Part shown: positions 1-9,175 of the stretch, in pieces
Position numbering within the stretch: the first letter of the stretch is position 1
Layout: each line of letters starts with the position of its first letter
Assembly: GCF_000308795.1 (NCBI RefSeq)
Contig: NZ_BAGK01000025.1
Location: 1-64,000 of the forward strand
Direction: 5' to 3'
DNA: 64,000 nucleotides
Source: Nocardia thailandica NBRC 100428
Lineage (GTDB): Bacteria; Actinomycetota; Actinomycetes; Mycobacteriales; Mycobacteriaceae
Notes under the pieces: model-generated
Seen by the model: the letters and a program-made list of their open reading frames with translations, nothing else
What the model was told of the DNA's origin: nothing
The model's database searches: none
Position numbers and translations under genes: made by a program

Positions 1-374
1 TCCCCTCGCCGCCCGCGGCCCCGGCGCTGCCGCCCATCGCGCTCCCGCCCGCGCCCTCCCCGTCCGTTCCGGGTCTGCCGAACCTGCCCGTCGCCGCGCC
101 CGAGGTCGCCCCGCCCGCGCCCGAGGCGCCCGCGGCGGCACCCGCTCCGCCCGCGGCGGCCGCGCCCGCGCCCGCCGCCAAGCCCAACCCGCAGGTCCGC
201 CCGACCAGCGACAACAGCGGTCTGCCCGAGCCGAAGCTGCTGTCGGTCATCGGCGGGCTCATCGCGCTGACCCTGGCGGGCACCGGTTCCGGTGCTGTCA
301 GTTTCCAAGGTGCCGCGGCCGCGCAGGCGCGCGTGAACGCGGCGCGTGCCGAATTCTTCGGCCCGAGGTCGTAA
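1..374 (+). CDS. Pro/Ala-rich membrane-anchored protein, 3' part only
   Basis: An open frame enters from the left edge (codons start at base 3) and ends at TAA 372-374, so the N-terminus is missing. The visible 123 residues begin with about 65 residues made almost only of Pro and Ala with a few Val, Leu and Glu. A short polar linker follows, then one hydrophobic stretch (LLSVIGGLIALTLAGTGSG) that looks like a membrane segment, and a basic tail ending in FFGPRS. The codons are strongly G/C in third position, as in its neighbours. It lies 12 bases before the ImmA/IrrE gene and probably shares its transcript. I recognise no family. A Pro/Ala-rich wall-spanning stalk before a membrane anchor is the simplest reading. 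Confidence 0.6.
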   Translation, partial: PSPPAAPALPPIALPPAPSPSVPGLPNLPVAAPEVAPPAPEAPAAAPAPPAAAAPAPAAKPNPQVRPTSDNSGLPEPKLLSVIGGLIALTLAGTGSGAVSFQGAAAAQARVNAARAEFFGPRS

Positions 375-386
375 GGGGACGCGACG

Positions 387-902
387 ATGAGCCAGAGCAA
401 GACGCAGAGCACCTCGCGCTCCTACCGGCGGGTCGCGGCGGCCGTCGACGCGGTCTGCGCGGTCGCCGCCGACTACGACGCCACCACCCTCGACGAGGTC
501 GTCGCCTCGATCTCGCGGGAGCGGCAGCGCGAGATCGAGATCACCAGCGCCCAGCTGGGCCCCGGCGTGTGCGGCCAGCGCCGGTTCTATCCCGACCGCG
601 ACATCATCGTGCTGGCCGACGCCCTGCCCAGCCGCGACCACACCCTCGCGCACGAACTCGGCCACATCGTCTTCGACCACGAGGGCGCCCCGGCGGAGGA
701 GGTCACGCTCGAGGCCAGTGACGACCTGATCGCCTACATGCTCAGCCAGCGCGCGCACCAGCAGATCGTCGACGACGGCGCCGACGAGCTCGCCGAATGG
801 GAGGCCGAGACCTTCGCGGCGATGCTGATGACCCGGCTGCGCGTGTTCAACAACCGGGGCGCAGGCGTCTCGGTCCTTCGATTCGATGAGGCACTCGGAT
901 GA
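387..902 (+). CDS. ImmA/IrrE family metallopeptidase
   Basis: A 171-residue cytoplasmic protein with the zinc-protease motif HELGH at residues 89-93, the HExxH of the ImmA/IrrE (COG2856) family. A second family signature, EWEAETFAAMLM near residues 136-147, holds the likely third ligand. ImmA of ICEBs1 and IrrE/PprI of Deinococcus cleave HTH-type repressors after a signal, so a regulator is the likely substrate. The start ATG 387 is preceded by AAGGGGA at a good distance. The stop overlaps the next start (ATGA, 899-902), so translation of the membrane protein is coupled. The EspR-like HTH protein about 1.2 kb downstream is a candidate substrate, which is inference only. Confidence 0.85.
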   Translation: MSQSKTQSTSRSYRRVAAAVDAVCAVAADYDATTLDEVVASISRERQREIEITSAQLGPGVCGQRRFYPDRDIIVLADALPSRDHTLAHELGHIVFDHEGAPAEEVTLEASDDLIAYMLSQRAHQQIVDDGADELAEWEAETFAAMLMTRLRVFNNRGAGVSVLRFDEALG

Positions 903-1936
903 CACTCTGGTTGACAGCCCTGCTGGTCTGGGTTGCCGCCGGTGCGCGAGTGGGACGCGTGCTGGTGAAACCCGCGACGACCGCCCGGGTCGCGATCGTG
1001 GTCGCGGTGGCCGCGGTCGCCCTGGCCGCGACCGTCGCTATCCCCGACGTGGCGGTCGCGATCGACAACCTGCTGCCCGGCGGCCTGCGTAGCGGGTGGT
1101 TGTCCACCGGCATCGTCGACGCGGCGTGGATCACCTTCACCACCGCGACCTCGGTGGTCGCGTCGGCGGCCTGGCCGGTCGTGTCGCGGCGCAACCTGCG
1201 CCAGGTCGCGCTGGTGGTGTACGCGATCGGGCTGATCGCGGTCGCGATCACGCTGGCCTGGTCGTTCACCTTCGGCTGGATCGCGACCGCGCTCGGCTGC
1301 GTCTTCATCGTCACCACCGGCCTGCGCAACCTCGACTGGACGGCGCTCGGTCGCGGCATCGCCATCTACACCGCCGGCACCGCGCTCGTGGCGGTCCTCG
1401 CCGTGGCCAATGCCGGCCGGGCCTTCCAGGGCGCCGCCCCCACTCCGCCCGGCGAGCCGACCTGGGGCTGGCCCGCCTGGGAGATCGCGAGTCTGCTGAT
1501 CGCCTTCGGTGCGGTGTGGATCGTGGTCGAGCTGTGGACGCGGGCCCGCATCCTGCTGCGCCGGATCCGGCCGCTGCACCGGCTGATGGTCGGGCGGTTC
1601 CCGGAAGTCGTGGCGCACGAACAGAACGCGACCTCCACCCAGCTCAAGGCCTCCGACCACGTGGCCCAGGTGATGGACGCGATGTACCTGCTCTCGGGCG
1701 GCGGCGTGGTCATCGCGGCGGCCGGGGAACCGCCGCACGCGGTGCCCGAACGCGCGGCGGTGGTGGCCGAGTGGGTGCGAAATCCGTTGGGGGACTTGTT
1801 CGTCGACGCGCGTTGGATCGCGCCGCCGCCGGGGGTCAGCCCGCGCGGCTGGGTGCTCGCGATCGCCCGCGCCTTCGAGTCGACCACGGCGGCAGGCGCG
1901 GACGCCGCGAAGCCGAGCGCGTCCACACGCGGCTGA
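899..1936 (+). CDS. Polytopic membrane protein, MAB_1171c-like putative transporter
   Basis: A 345-residue protein with about seven hydrophobic segments in the N-terminal 215 residues (for example WLTALLVWVAAGA at the start, IVVAVAAVALAATVAI near 36 and LVALAVAN-type segments near 160-170). A soluble C-terminal half follows, with HRLMVGRFPEVV and HVAQVMDAMYLL. This fold order resembles the MAB_1171c family of putative transporters, which in actinobacteria often sits next to ImmA/IrrE peptidases; the family name is from memory. The start overlaps the peptidase stop by four bases, so the two are co-translated. The role may be to sense or export the signal that controls the peptidase, but nothing in the sequence proves transport. 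Confidence 0.6.
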   Translation: MTLWLTALLVWVAAGARVGRVLVKPATTARVAIVVAVAAVALAATVAIPDVAVAIDNLLPGGLRSGWLSTGIVDAAWITFTTATSVVASAAWPVVSRRNLRQVALVVYAIGLIAVAITLAWSFTFGWIATALGCVFIVTTGLRNLDWTALGRGIAIYTAGTALVAVLAVANAGRAFQGAAPTPPGEPTWGWPAWEIASLLIAFGAVWIVVELWTRARILLRRIRPLHRLMVGRFPEVVAHEQNATSTQLKASDHVAQVMDAMYLLSGGGVVIAAAGEPPHAVPERAAVVAEWVRNPLGDLFVDARWIAPPPGVSPRGWVLAIARAFESTTAAGADAAKPSASTRG

Positions 1937-1961
1937 CCCGGAGGTCCCCGGACACGCGAAA

Positions 1962-1996
1962 ACTCAGGGGCGGTGGATTATCCACCGCCCCTGAGT
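1962..1996. terminator. Bidirectional hairpin between convergent genes
   Basis: A perfect 16-bp inverted repeat (arms 1962-1977 and 1981-1996, core CAGGGGCGGTGGA) with a three-base loop, placed 26 bases after the membrane protein and before the 3' end of the EspR-like gene. There is no T-run, which is usual for intrinsic terminators in this group. Confidence 0.75.
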
Positions 1997-2074
1997 CGTT
2001 CATCGCTCACGTATCCGATGCCCGGGCGAACCCGAGCACCCACCCGGGTGGCAAGGGTTCGCCGCGAGTGGATC

Positions 2075-2491
2075 CTATTCGGTGCCGTCCGGAGGAACTT
2101 CGGGAAGTCCTTCGCTGGCCCGCAATTTCTCCGCCATGGAGGTGAGCAGATTCTGAGATTCTTCGGAGAGGTCGAAAGCCCTGCTCGACAACCGCCGCAG
2201 CCCGTACCCCTGCAACTGCGACAGCAGCTCGAGATCGTGATCGATCTTCGCCGCGTAGATGTCGTTGAAGAAGTAGTCGGGCTTGACCTTGAAGAACTTC
2301 GCCAGGGCGGCGACCGTCTCGTCGGACGGGTTGGTGCGCTGTCCCGACCGTAACTGCGAGAGGTACGGCTTCGAGATCGGATGCCCGGAGGCAGTTAGCG
2401 CAGCCGCAACCTCTGCGTTGGTGTGCGGCTTGCGCCCCGGGGGATGCACGGTTTCGAACAGCTTGTTCAGCCGCGCCGCGAAATCAGCCAT
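2075..2491 (-). CDS. EspR-like HTH (XRE) transcriptional regulator
   Basis: With the ATG at 2491 the product is 138 residues beginning MADFAARLNKLFETVHPP. This aligns from its first residues with M. tuberculosis EspR (132 residues, recalled start MSTTFAARLNRLFDTVYPP). The N-terminal HTH includes ISKPYLSQLRSGQRTNPS, close to the EspR recognition helix region. The C-terminal helices (LEKLD-like pattern, LRRLSSRAFDLSEESQNLL) match the EspR dimerisation half. A longer GTG start at 2515 is possible but would add eight residues that EspR lacks; AAGGGA lies about 12-17 bases before ATG 2491. EspR is a nucleoid-associated regulator binding distant paired sites. Nocardia-type genomes carry several paralogues, so this need not be the EspR orthologue. 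It may be a target of the nearby ImmA/IrrE peptidase. Confidence 0.8.
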   Translation of the reverse strand: MADFAARLNKLFETVHPPGRKPHTNAEVAAALTASGHPISKPYLSQLRSGQRTNPSDETVAALAKFFKVKPDYFFNDIYAAKIDHDLELLSQLQGYGLRRLSSRAFDLSEESQNLLTSMAEKLRASEGLPEVPPDGTE

Positions 2492-2799
2492 TGTGAGCCG
2501 CCCAATTCCCTTCACTGTACTAACAGTCGTTATCTCGGATACGTATCATTGATATTAGCGGCTGAGTAACTGAAAACCTACGCCTGATTCAGGATTTCTC
2601 TGCGGTTTCCTGAGTGGACCTGCGGGCCGGGGTGACGGCGGTCGCGTTTGCGGGTCGCGCCAACGACTCTTGTGGAGTCCAGGGGGACGGGAGTTCCCGC
2701 CCGTCGCGGCGATCTTCCCGTTCCGGCCGGAGATAGCTACAAGATAGCTGATGCCTCATAGGTTATCCGGCCCCCCTGGCTGTGTGGTGTACGACACGT
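2492..2799. other. Intergenic region upstream of the EspR-like gene
   Basis: About 300 bases without a convincing gene. Its first 80 bases are the most A+T-rich stretch nearby and must hold the regulator's promoter. They include a perfect 10-bp palindrome GATACGTATC at 2538-2547, a candidate operator. I see no tRNA, repeat or small ORF with a ribosome binding site in 2580-2799. Confidence 0.4.
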
Positions 2800-2840
2800 T
2801 CCGGGCGCCCTGGGATGAATGTTCAACCAGGGCGCCCGGA
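2800..2840 (-). terminator. Hairpin terminator after fadA5
   Basis: A perfect 14-bp inverted repeat (TCCGGGCGCCCTGG at 2800-2813 with its complement at 2827-2840) and a 13-base loop, starting 15 bases past the fadA5 stop on the minus strand. Confidence 0.75.
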
Positions 2841-2855
2841 TTCGGTGGATGCAGC

Positions 2856-4085
<1,230 letters not shown>

Positions 4086-4115
4086 CTAGTCGTTACCCCT
4101 ATGCTTCAATGATTG

Positions 4116-4129
4116 TAGAACGTGTTTCA
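4116..4129. promoter_or_regulatory. KstR operator between fadA5 and cyp125
   Basis: TAGAACGTGTTTCA fits the KstR consensus TNNAACNNGTTNNA at every fixed position. Read on the minus strand, its final TA starts the hexamer TACAAT, a good -10 for fadA5, so repressor and polymerase sites overlap. Cyp125 starts 22 bases downstream on the other strand. KstR control of both genes is established in mycobacteria and Rhodococcus; here it is inferred from the motif. Confidence 0.85.
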
Positions 4130-4150
4130 GTTTGTCGAAGGAGACATCTG

Positions 4151-5410
4151 GTGGTAGATCCGCGCACACGGCCGAACCTCCCGGAAGGGTTCGACGTCAC
4201 CGACCCCGACATCTACGCCGAGCGTGTCCCTGTCGCCGAGTACGCCGAGTTGCGCCGGAGCGCACCGATCTGGTGGAACCCGCAGCCCGTCGAGGTCGGT
4301 GGCTTCCACGACGACGGCTTCTGGGTGGTCAGCAAGCATGCCGACGTCAAGGAGGTGTCGCGGCGCAGCGATGTGTTCTCGACCTACGAGAACACCGCGA
4401 TCCCGCGCTTCAACGACGACATCGAGCGCCAGCAGATCGAACTGCAGCGCCTGGTCCTGCTGAACATGGACGCCCCCGAGCACACCAAGCTCCGCAAGAT
4501 CATCTCCAAGGGCTTCACCCCGCGCGCCGTCAACGGCCTGCGCGCCGAGCTGTCGGCGCGCGCCGAGCAGATCGTGAAGGCCGCGGCCGAGTCCGGCAGC
4601 GGTGACTTCGTCACCCAGGTGGCCTGCGAACTGCCGCTGCAGGCGATCGCCGAACTGATCGGCGTGCCGCAGGAGGACCGGATGAAGGTCTTCCAGTGGT
4701 CCAACGAGATGACCGGCTACGACGACCCGGACATCGACATCGACCCGGTCGCGGCGTCCATGGAGATCCTGGGTTACGCCTACCAGATGGCCGAGGCCCG
4801 CAAGGCCGACCCGTCCGACGACCTGGTCACCACGCTGATCGAGGCCGACGTCGACGGCGAGCACCTCACGCCCGAGGAGTTCGGCTTTTTCGTCATCCTG
4901 CTCGCCGTCGCGGGCAACGAGACCACCCGCAACGCCATCACCCACGGCATGATGGCCTTCCTCGACCACCCCGACCAGTGGGAGCTGTTCAAGAAGGAGC
5001 GCCCGGCCACCGCCGTCGACGAGATCATCCGCTGGGCCACCCCGGTCATCTCCTTCCAGCGCACCGCGCTCGAGGACACCGAACTGGGCGGCGTGCAGAT
5101 CAAGAAGGGCCAGCGCCTCGTCCTGCTCTACCGCTCGGCCAACTTCGACGAAGAGGTCTTCGAGGACCCGGAGAAGTTCGACATCCTGCGCAAGGACAAC
5201 CAGCACCTGTCCTTCGGCGGCACCGGCGCCCACTACTGCGTCGGCGCCAACCTGGCCCGCCTCGAGGTGGACCTGATCTTCAACGCGATCGCCGATCACC
5301 TGCCCGACATCACCGCCCTCGGCGATCCCAAGCGGCTGCGCTCGGGCTGGCTCAACGGCATCAAGGAACTCCCGGTCGACTACAAGGGCGGCTGCCCGGT
5401 CAAGCACTAG
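4151..5410 (+). CDS. cyp125: Steroid C26/C27-monooxygenase, cytochrome P450 CYP125
   Basis: A 419-residue P450 that hydroxylates and then oxidises the terminal methyl of the cholesterol or cholest-4-en-3-one side chain to the acid. The heme-ligand motif is FGGTGAHYCVG with C363. The I-helix oxygen-activation motif is AGNETT at 254-259, and an ExxR-type sequence (DEIIRW) follows near 292. The N-terminal DPDIYAERVPVAEYAELR, the MTGYDDPD region and the tail RSGWLNGIKELPVDY match M. tuberculosis CYP125 (Rv3545c). GTG 4151 is chosen because GAAGGAGA (4137-4144) stands at the right distance; the frame upstream has no family similarity. It is divergent from fadA5 across a KstR box. Ferredoxin FdxD (25.5 kb) is a possible electron donor. 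Confidence 0.95.
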   Translation: MVDPRTRPNLPEGFDVTDPDIYAERVPVAEYAELRRSAPIWWNPQPVEVGGFHDDGFWVVSKHADVKEVSRRSDVFSTYENTAIPRFNDDIERQQIELQRLVLLNMDAPEHTKLRKIISKGFTPRAVNGLRAELSARAEQIVKAAAESGSGDFVTQVACELPLQAIAELIGVPQEDRMKVFQWSNEMTGYDDPDIDIDPVAASMEILGYAYQMAEARKADPSDDLVTTLIEADVDGEHLTPEEFGFFVILLAVAGNETTRNAITHGMMAFLDHPDQWELFKKERPATAVDEIIRWATPVISFQRTALEDTELGGVQIKKGQRLVLLYRSANFDEEVFEDPEKFDILRKDNQHLSFGGTGAHYCVGANLARLEVDLIFNAIADHLPDITALGDPKRLRSGWLNGIKELPVDYKGGCPVKH

Positions 5411-5421
5411 GCATCGGAGTG

Positions 5422-5454
5422 ACGGCCCCGATCGGCTCAGCCGGTCGGGGCCGT
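5422..5454 (+). terminator. Hairpin terminator after cyp125
   Basis: The 10-bp arms ACGGCCCCGA (5422-5431) and its complement (5445-5454) lie 11 bases after the cyp125 stop. Confidence 0.7.
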
Positions 5455-5540
5455 TCCGCTGCGCGCCCCCGACCGGCTCGGACCCTGCCTGCCCGGTTCG
5501 ACTTTTCCGACCCAGCCACCCGGGGCCGACCCCGAGGAGG

Positions 5541-5670
5541 CCGGCGAGCGCAGCGAGCGTCGCGGCCGCCCCGACGGCAAGAACCCCGACCCAAGGGGCG
5601 AAGCCACGAGGATCGGGGTTCTTGCCGTCGGGGCCCGAAGGGCCGCGACTCGAGCGCGCCAGCGCTCCGG
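5541..5670. repeat. Long nested inverted repeat between convergent genes
   Basis: The centre is a perfect 21-bp stem (5569-5589 with 5613-5633) and a 23-base loop. Outside it, after short internal loops, GTCGCGGCC (5559-5567) pairs with 5641-5649, and GAGCGC (5546-5551) pairs with 5662-5667. The whole fold spans about 130 bases and ends exactly before the stop codon of the NTF2-fold gene. It can terminate both strands. The size and nested symmetry also suggest a REP/MITE-like element. Confidence 0.7.
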
Positions 5671-6084
5671 TCACACAGCGCGGGCCGTGGCCATGGCGCG
5701 GTCCACTTCCCAGAACGCGCGCAGCGCGGCGATCTTGCCGTCGGCGTCCACCTTGTAGGTGAACACTCCTTCGGCGTCGATGACGTGTCCGCCGAGGGTG
5801 GTGCGGATCAGTCCGGTGAAGGCGATCTCCCTGCCGCAGGCGAAGGAGTCGGTGAACAGGAACTCGATGCTCTCGGTGAGCGCGATCGCCTTGTCCCAGA
5901 ACGCGGCGATCGCCTCGTGCCCGCGGTGGCCGACCCCCTCCGGGTCGAAGCCGGAGGGGCCGACGGGGTCTTCGACGATGCCGTCCTCGGCGAACAGTGC
6001 GACCCAGGCCGCCTTGTCCCGCGCCCGGACGGCGGCCTGGGAGGCCAGGCCCGCCGCGCGGGCGGGGTGCTCGACGGTGGTCAT
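5671..6084 (-). CDS. NTF2-fold (SnoaL/ketosteroid-isomerase-like) protein
   Basis: A 137-residue protein of the NTF2-like superfamily. The N-terminal helix region RAAGLASQAAVRARDKAAWVALF is followed by AEDGIVEDPVGPS, the usual helix-then-strand opening of SnoaL and nuclear-transport-factor-2 domains. The C-terminal strands are VFTYKVDADGKIAALRAFWEVDRA. Enzymes of this fold include steroid delta-isomerases, so an isomerase or hydratase step on a sterol intermediate is plausible, but I cannot identify catalytic residues with certainty. ATG 6084 overlaps the stop of the oxidoreductase upstream (6081-6084). It is the last gene of the five-gene ltp operon. Confidence 0.75.
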   Translation of the reverse strand: MTTVEHPARAAGLASQAAVRARDKAAWVALFAEDGIVEDPVGPSGFDPEGVGHRGHEAIAAFWDKAIALTESIEFLFTDSFACGREIAFTGLIRTTLGGHVIDAEGVFTYKVDADGKIAALRAFWEVDRAMATARAV

Positions 6085-6971
6085 GCGCGCACCTCCGCCA
6101 CCACCGGGTCGGCGATGTACTTCTCGGCGAAGCGGCGCAGCGAGTCCTGCTTGGCGGCGAGCTCGCCGTCGAAGCCGACGCCGTCGGCCAGCCACGGCAC
6201 CACGATGGCGTCGGTGACGCCCGCGTCGGCCAGATCCTGGTAGCCCTCGCGGCCGAACTTGTCGATGCAGACGGCCTGGATCTCGAAGGGCAGGTCGGAC
6301 CGTCCGTACTCGGCGCGCAGCCGGTCCAGGGTGGCGATGGTGCCGGTGAGTTCGTCGAACTTCATCATCGCCGAGGTCCAGCCGTCGCCGACGCGGGCCG
6401 CGCGCCGCAGCGCCACGTCGGTGTGGCCACCGACGTAGAACGGCACCGGCTCCGACGGCGCCGGGGAGATCTGCAGCGGATCGAAATCGTAGAACTCGCC
6501 GTGGAATTCGACCATGCCGCCGGCCAGGACCAGCTTGATGACCTCGATCATCTCGTCGACCCGGGCGCCGCGGCGGGCGTAGGGCACCCCGCACCACTCG
6601 AATTCCTCGGGCGCCCAGCCGATGCCGACGCCGAACCCGAACCGGTTGCCCGACAGGTTGGCCACCGAGCCGACCTGGCGGGCGAGCAGCAGTGGATTGC
6701 GCGACCCGAGTTTGAGCACGTTGGTGTAGAAGCGCAGGTCGGTGGTGACCGCGGCCATGGTGGCCGCGCCGATCAGCGGGTCGACCCAGGGTGTCTCCGG
6801 TCCCCAGAAGCGGCTGCCGTCGGGGGTGTAGGGGTACTTCGCCGCGGCCGACTTCATGTAGAACAGCGAGTCGGGCAGGGCGATCGAGGTGAAGCCGCAC
6901 TCCTCGGCGGTCTTCGCCAGCGCGGTCAGCTGGTCGAGGGGACTCAGCGCGATGCCGAGGGTGAACTTCAT
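6081..6971 (-). CDS. LLM-class F420-dependent oxidoreductase
   Basis: A 296-residue TIM-barrel protein of the bacterial luciferase-like superfamily. It starts MKFTLGIALSPLDQLTALAK and contains ECGFTSIALPDSLF, the family's strand 1-helix 1 block. GNRFGFGVGIGWAPEEFEWCGV and PVPFYVGGHTDVALRRAARVGDGW are hallmark blocks of the F420-dependent subgroup. The hydride carrier would be F420 rather than FMN; that is family knowledge. Both ends overlap neighbours by four bases (ltp3 upstream, NTF2-fold gene downstream), so it is translationally coupled in the ltp operon. It is a different subfamily from the Rv3520c-like protein at 10.2 kb. Its steroid substrate is unknown. Confidence 0.85.
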   Translation of the reverse strand: MKFTLGIALSPLDQLTALAKTAEECGFTSIALPDSLFYMKSAAAKYPYTPDGSRFWGPETPWVDPLIGAATMAAVTTDLRFYTNVLKLGSRNPLLLARQVGSVANLSGNRFGFGVGIGWAPEEFEWCGVPYARRGARVDEMIEVIKLVLAGGMVEFHGEFYDFDPLQISPAPSEPVPFYVGGHTDVALRRAARVGDGWTSAMMKFDELTGTIATLDRLRAEYGRSDLPFEIQAVCIDKFGREGYQDLADAGVTDAIVVPWLADGVGFDGELAAKQDSLRRFAEKYIADPVVAEVRA

Positions 6972-8146
6972 GCCGGTCGCTCGCTGCCGACGACCCACAT
7001 CGAGAAGTACTGCGAGCCGCCGCCGTAGGCGTGGCCGAGCGCCTTGCGCGCGCCCTCGACCTGGTAGTCGCCGGCCCGCTCCATGACCTGCTTGGCCGCC
7101 TCGGCGAAGCGGATCAGGCCGGAGGCGCCGATCGGGTTGGAGGAGAGCACGCCGCCGGACGGGTTGACCGGCAGCCTGCCGCCGATCTCGGTCTCGCCCT
7201 TGTCGGTGAGCTTCCAGCCGTCGCCCGGCGCCGCGAAGCCCAGGTTCTCCAGCCACATCGGCTCGAACCAGGAGAAGGGCACGTAGATCTCGGCGACGTC
7301 GATCTCCTCGAGGGGATCGGTGATGCCCGCGGCCTTCCACAGCGCCGCCGCGGCGTCGCGGCCCGCCTGCGGGTTGACCTGGTCGCGGCCGGAGAAGGTG
7401 GTCGGCTCGGTGCGCATCGCGGTCGCGTGGACCCAGGCCACCTTGCGGCCCTCGGCGGTCACCGCGGCCGCGGCCTCGGCGTCGCCGATGACGACGGCGC
7501 AGGCGCCGTCGGAGGACGGGCAGGTCTCGTCGAAACGGATGGGGTCCCACAGCATCTGGGACGCCAGGACCTCCTCGACCGTCTTGCCAGGCTGGTGCAG
7601 GTGGGCCAGGGGGTTCTTGGCGCCGTTGCGGCGGTCCTTGGCCGCGACCATCGCGCCGATGTGCCCGGGCGCGTTGGACCGGCGGATGTAGGAGCGCACG
7701 TGCGGGGCGAAGTACCCGCCCGCGCCCGCGCCGACCGGCATGGTGAACGGCACCGGGATCGACAGCGCCCACATGGCGTTGGACTCGGACTGTTTCTCCC
7801 AGGCGACGGCGAGCACCCGCTTGTGCACGCCCGCCTGGACCAGGTTGGCGGCGACGCAGCCGGTGGAACCGCCGACCGAGCCGGCCGTGTGCACGCGCAG
7901 CAGCGGCTTGCCGACCGCGCCGAGGGCGTCGGCGAGGTAGAGCTCGGGCATCATGACGCCCTCGAAGTAGTCGGGCGCCTTGCCGACCACGACGGCGTCG
8001 ATGTCGGCGATGGTCAGCCCGGCGTCGTCGAGCGCGCGGTCGATCGCCTCACGGCACATCCCGGCCATCGACACATCGCTGCGCTGCGTCACGTGACGAG
8101 TCTGGCCGGTGCCGAGGACGGCGGCGGGGAAGCTCTGGCTGTTCAT
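6968..8146 (-). CDS. ltp3: Thiolase-fold lipid-transfer protein Ltp3
   Basis: A 392-residue thiolase-like protein, nearly full-length similar to M. tuberculosis Ltp3 (Rv3523). Matching blocks are DIDAVVVGKAPDYFEGVMMP, RVHTAGSVGGSTG, WEKQSESNAMWALSIPVPF, DETCPSSDGA and YGGGSQYFSMWVVG. In this class the thiolase nucleophile is replaced and the enzymes act as acyl-CoA-steroid aldolases with a DUF35 partner, as shown for Ltp2. In Rhodococcus rhodochrous, Ltp3 and Ltp4 are needed for C24-branched sterol side chains. The start at 8146 overlaps the ltp4 stop by four bases, and a DUF35 protein (9176-10144) heads the operon, which supports an aldolase complex. Confidence 0.92.
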   Translation of the reverse strand: MNSQSFPAAVLGTGQTRHVTQRSDVSMAGMCREAIDRALDDAGLTIADIDAVVVGKAPDYFEGVMMPELYLADALGAVGKPLLRVHTAGSVGGSTGCVAANLVQAGVHKRVLAVAWEKQSESNAMWALSIPVPFTMPVGAGAGGYFAPHVRSYIRRSNAPGHIGAMVAAKDRRNGAKNPLAHLHQPGKTVEEVLASQMLWDPIRFDETCPSSDGACAVVIGDAEAAAAVTAEGRKVAWVHATAMRTEPTTFSGRDQVNPQAGRDAAAALWKAAGITDPLEEIDVAEIYVPFSWFEPMWLENLGFAAPGDGWKLTDKGETEIGGRLPVNPSGGVLSSNPIGASGLIRFAEAAKQVMERAGDYQVEGARKALGHAYGGGSQYFSMWVVGSERPA

Positions 8147-9165
8147 CGTGCCTCCGATTCCAGGACGGCGACCAGGTTCTGCTGCAGGGCGGGGCCGCTG
8201 GTCGCGTGCGCCAGCGTCCGCCGCGCCTGCCCGGACATCACGGCGCGGGCCGCGTTGCCGATCCGCTCGAGGCCCGCGGCGAACATCGGGTTCGCCGCCA
8301 GCGCGCCGCCGGACGGGTTGACGGTGACCGAGCCGTCGAGCCCGATCGCCTCGGCGAGGATCAGCTGCTGGTGGCTGAACGGCGCGTGCAGCTCGGCCAG
8401 TTCGATGCCGCTCCGGTCACCCCGGGTGGCGGCCTCCGCGGCGGCGGCGGCCGAGGGCGCCCTGGTCAGGTCGCGCGCGCCGAGGGCGCCGGAGTCGATG
8501 TTGTGCGCGATGCCGGTGATCCACGCCGGACGCTCGCACAGTTCCCTGGCCCGGTCGCCCACGGCCAGCACGATCGCGGCGGCGCCGTCGGTGATGGGCG
8601 CGATGTCGTGTGCCCGCAGCGGGTCGGCCACATACGGTGTGGCGAGCAGGGATTCGATGTCGCCGCCGGCGACGGCGGCCATGTCGCGTTCGGTCCAGCG
8701 GCCCGCGTCCAGCCCGGCCCTGGCCTGCAGACCCGCCACCGACACCGCGTCCGGCCACAGCGGCCCGACCAGGTACGGATCGAGCTGCATGGTCAGCACC
8801 TGGTGCAGGTTGCCCGCCGACGCCTTGCCGAAGCCGTAGACCAGCGCGGTCTGCGCCTGGCCCGACAGCAGTTTCACCCACGCCTCGTACAGCGCCCAGG
8901 CGGCGTCCATCTCGACGTGCGATTCGTTGATCGGCGGCACCGCGCCGATGGCGTCGATGGCGGAGATGAACGAGAACGCGCGGCCCGCGAGGAAGTCCGA
9001 CGAGCCCGAGCACCAGAAGTCGATGTCGGCCTTGGTGATGCCGAGGTCGTCGTAGAGCTGACGGAAACACGGGACGAGCATCTCGACACCGTTGGTGGTG
9101 CCGAAGGTCTCGGGAACGTGCGGTGCGTGGGCGAAGCCCACCACCGCGATCTCGGGTGTGGTCAA
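8143..9165 (-). CDS. ltp4: Thiolase-fold lipid-transfer protein Ltp4
   Basis: A 340-residue thiolase-like protein corresponding to Ltp4 (Rv3522), shorter than Ltp3. The start is MTTPEIAVVGFAHAPHVPETFGTTNGVEM. Typical blocks are DIDFWCSGSSDFLAGRAFSF, VEMDAAWALYEAWVKLLSGQ, PITDGAAAIVLA and VNPSGGALAANPMFAAGLER. It lacks the usual CxGGG thiolase C-terminus. It is the second gene of the operon and probably pairs with Ltp3 or the DUF35 protein in retro-aldol cleavage of C24-branched steroid CoA esters, by analogy with the Ltp2/ChsH2 system. It overlaps ltp3 by four bases. Confidence 0.9.
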   Translation of the reverse strand: MTTPEIAVVGFAHAPHVPETFGTTNGVEMLVPCFRQLYDDLGITKADIDFWCSGSSDFLAGRAFSFISAIDAIGAVPPINESHVEMDAAWALYEAWVKLLSGQAQTALVYGFGKASAGNLHQVLTMQLDPYLVGPLWPDAVSVAGLQARAGLDAGRWTERDMAAVAGGDIESLLATPYVADPLRAHDIAPITDGAAAIVLAVGDRARELCERPAWITGIAHNIDSGALGARDLTRAPSAAAAAEAATRGDRSGIELAELHAPFSHQQLILAEAIGLDGSVTVNPSGGALAANPMFAAGLERIGNAARAVMSGQARRTLAHATSGPALQQNLVAVLESEAR

Positions 9166-9175
9166 GGCTGCCTCT

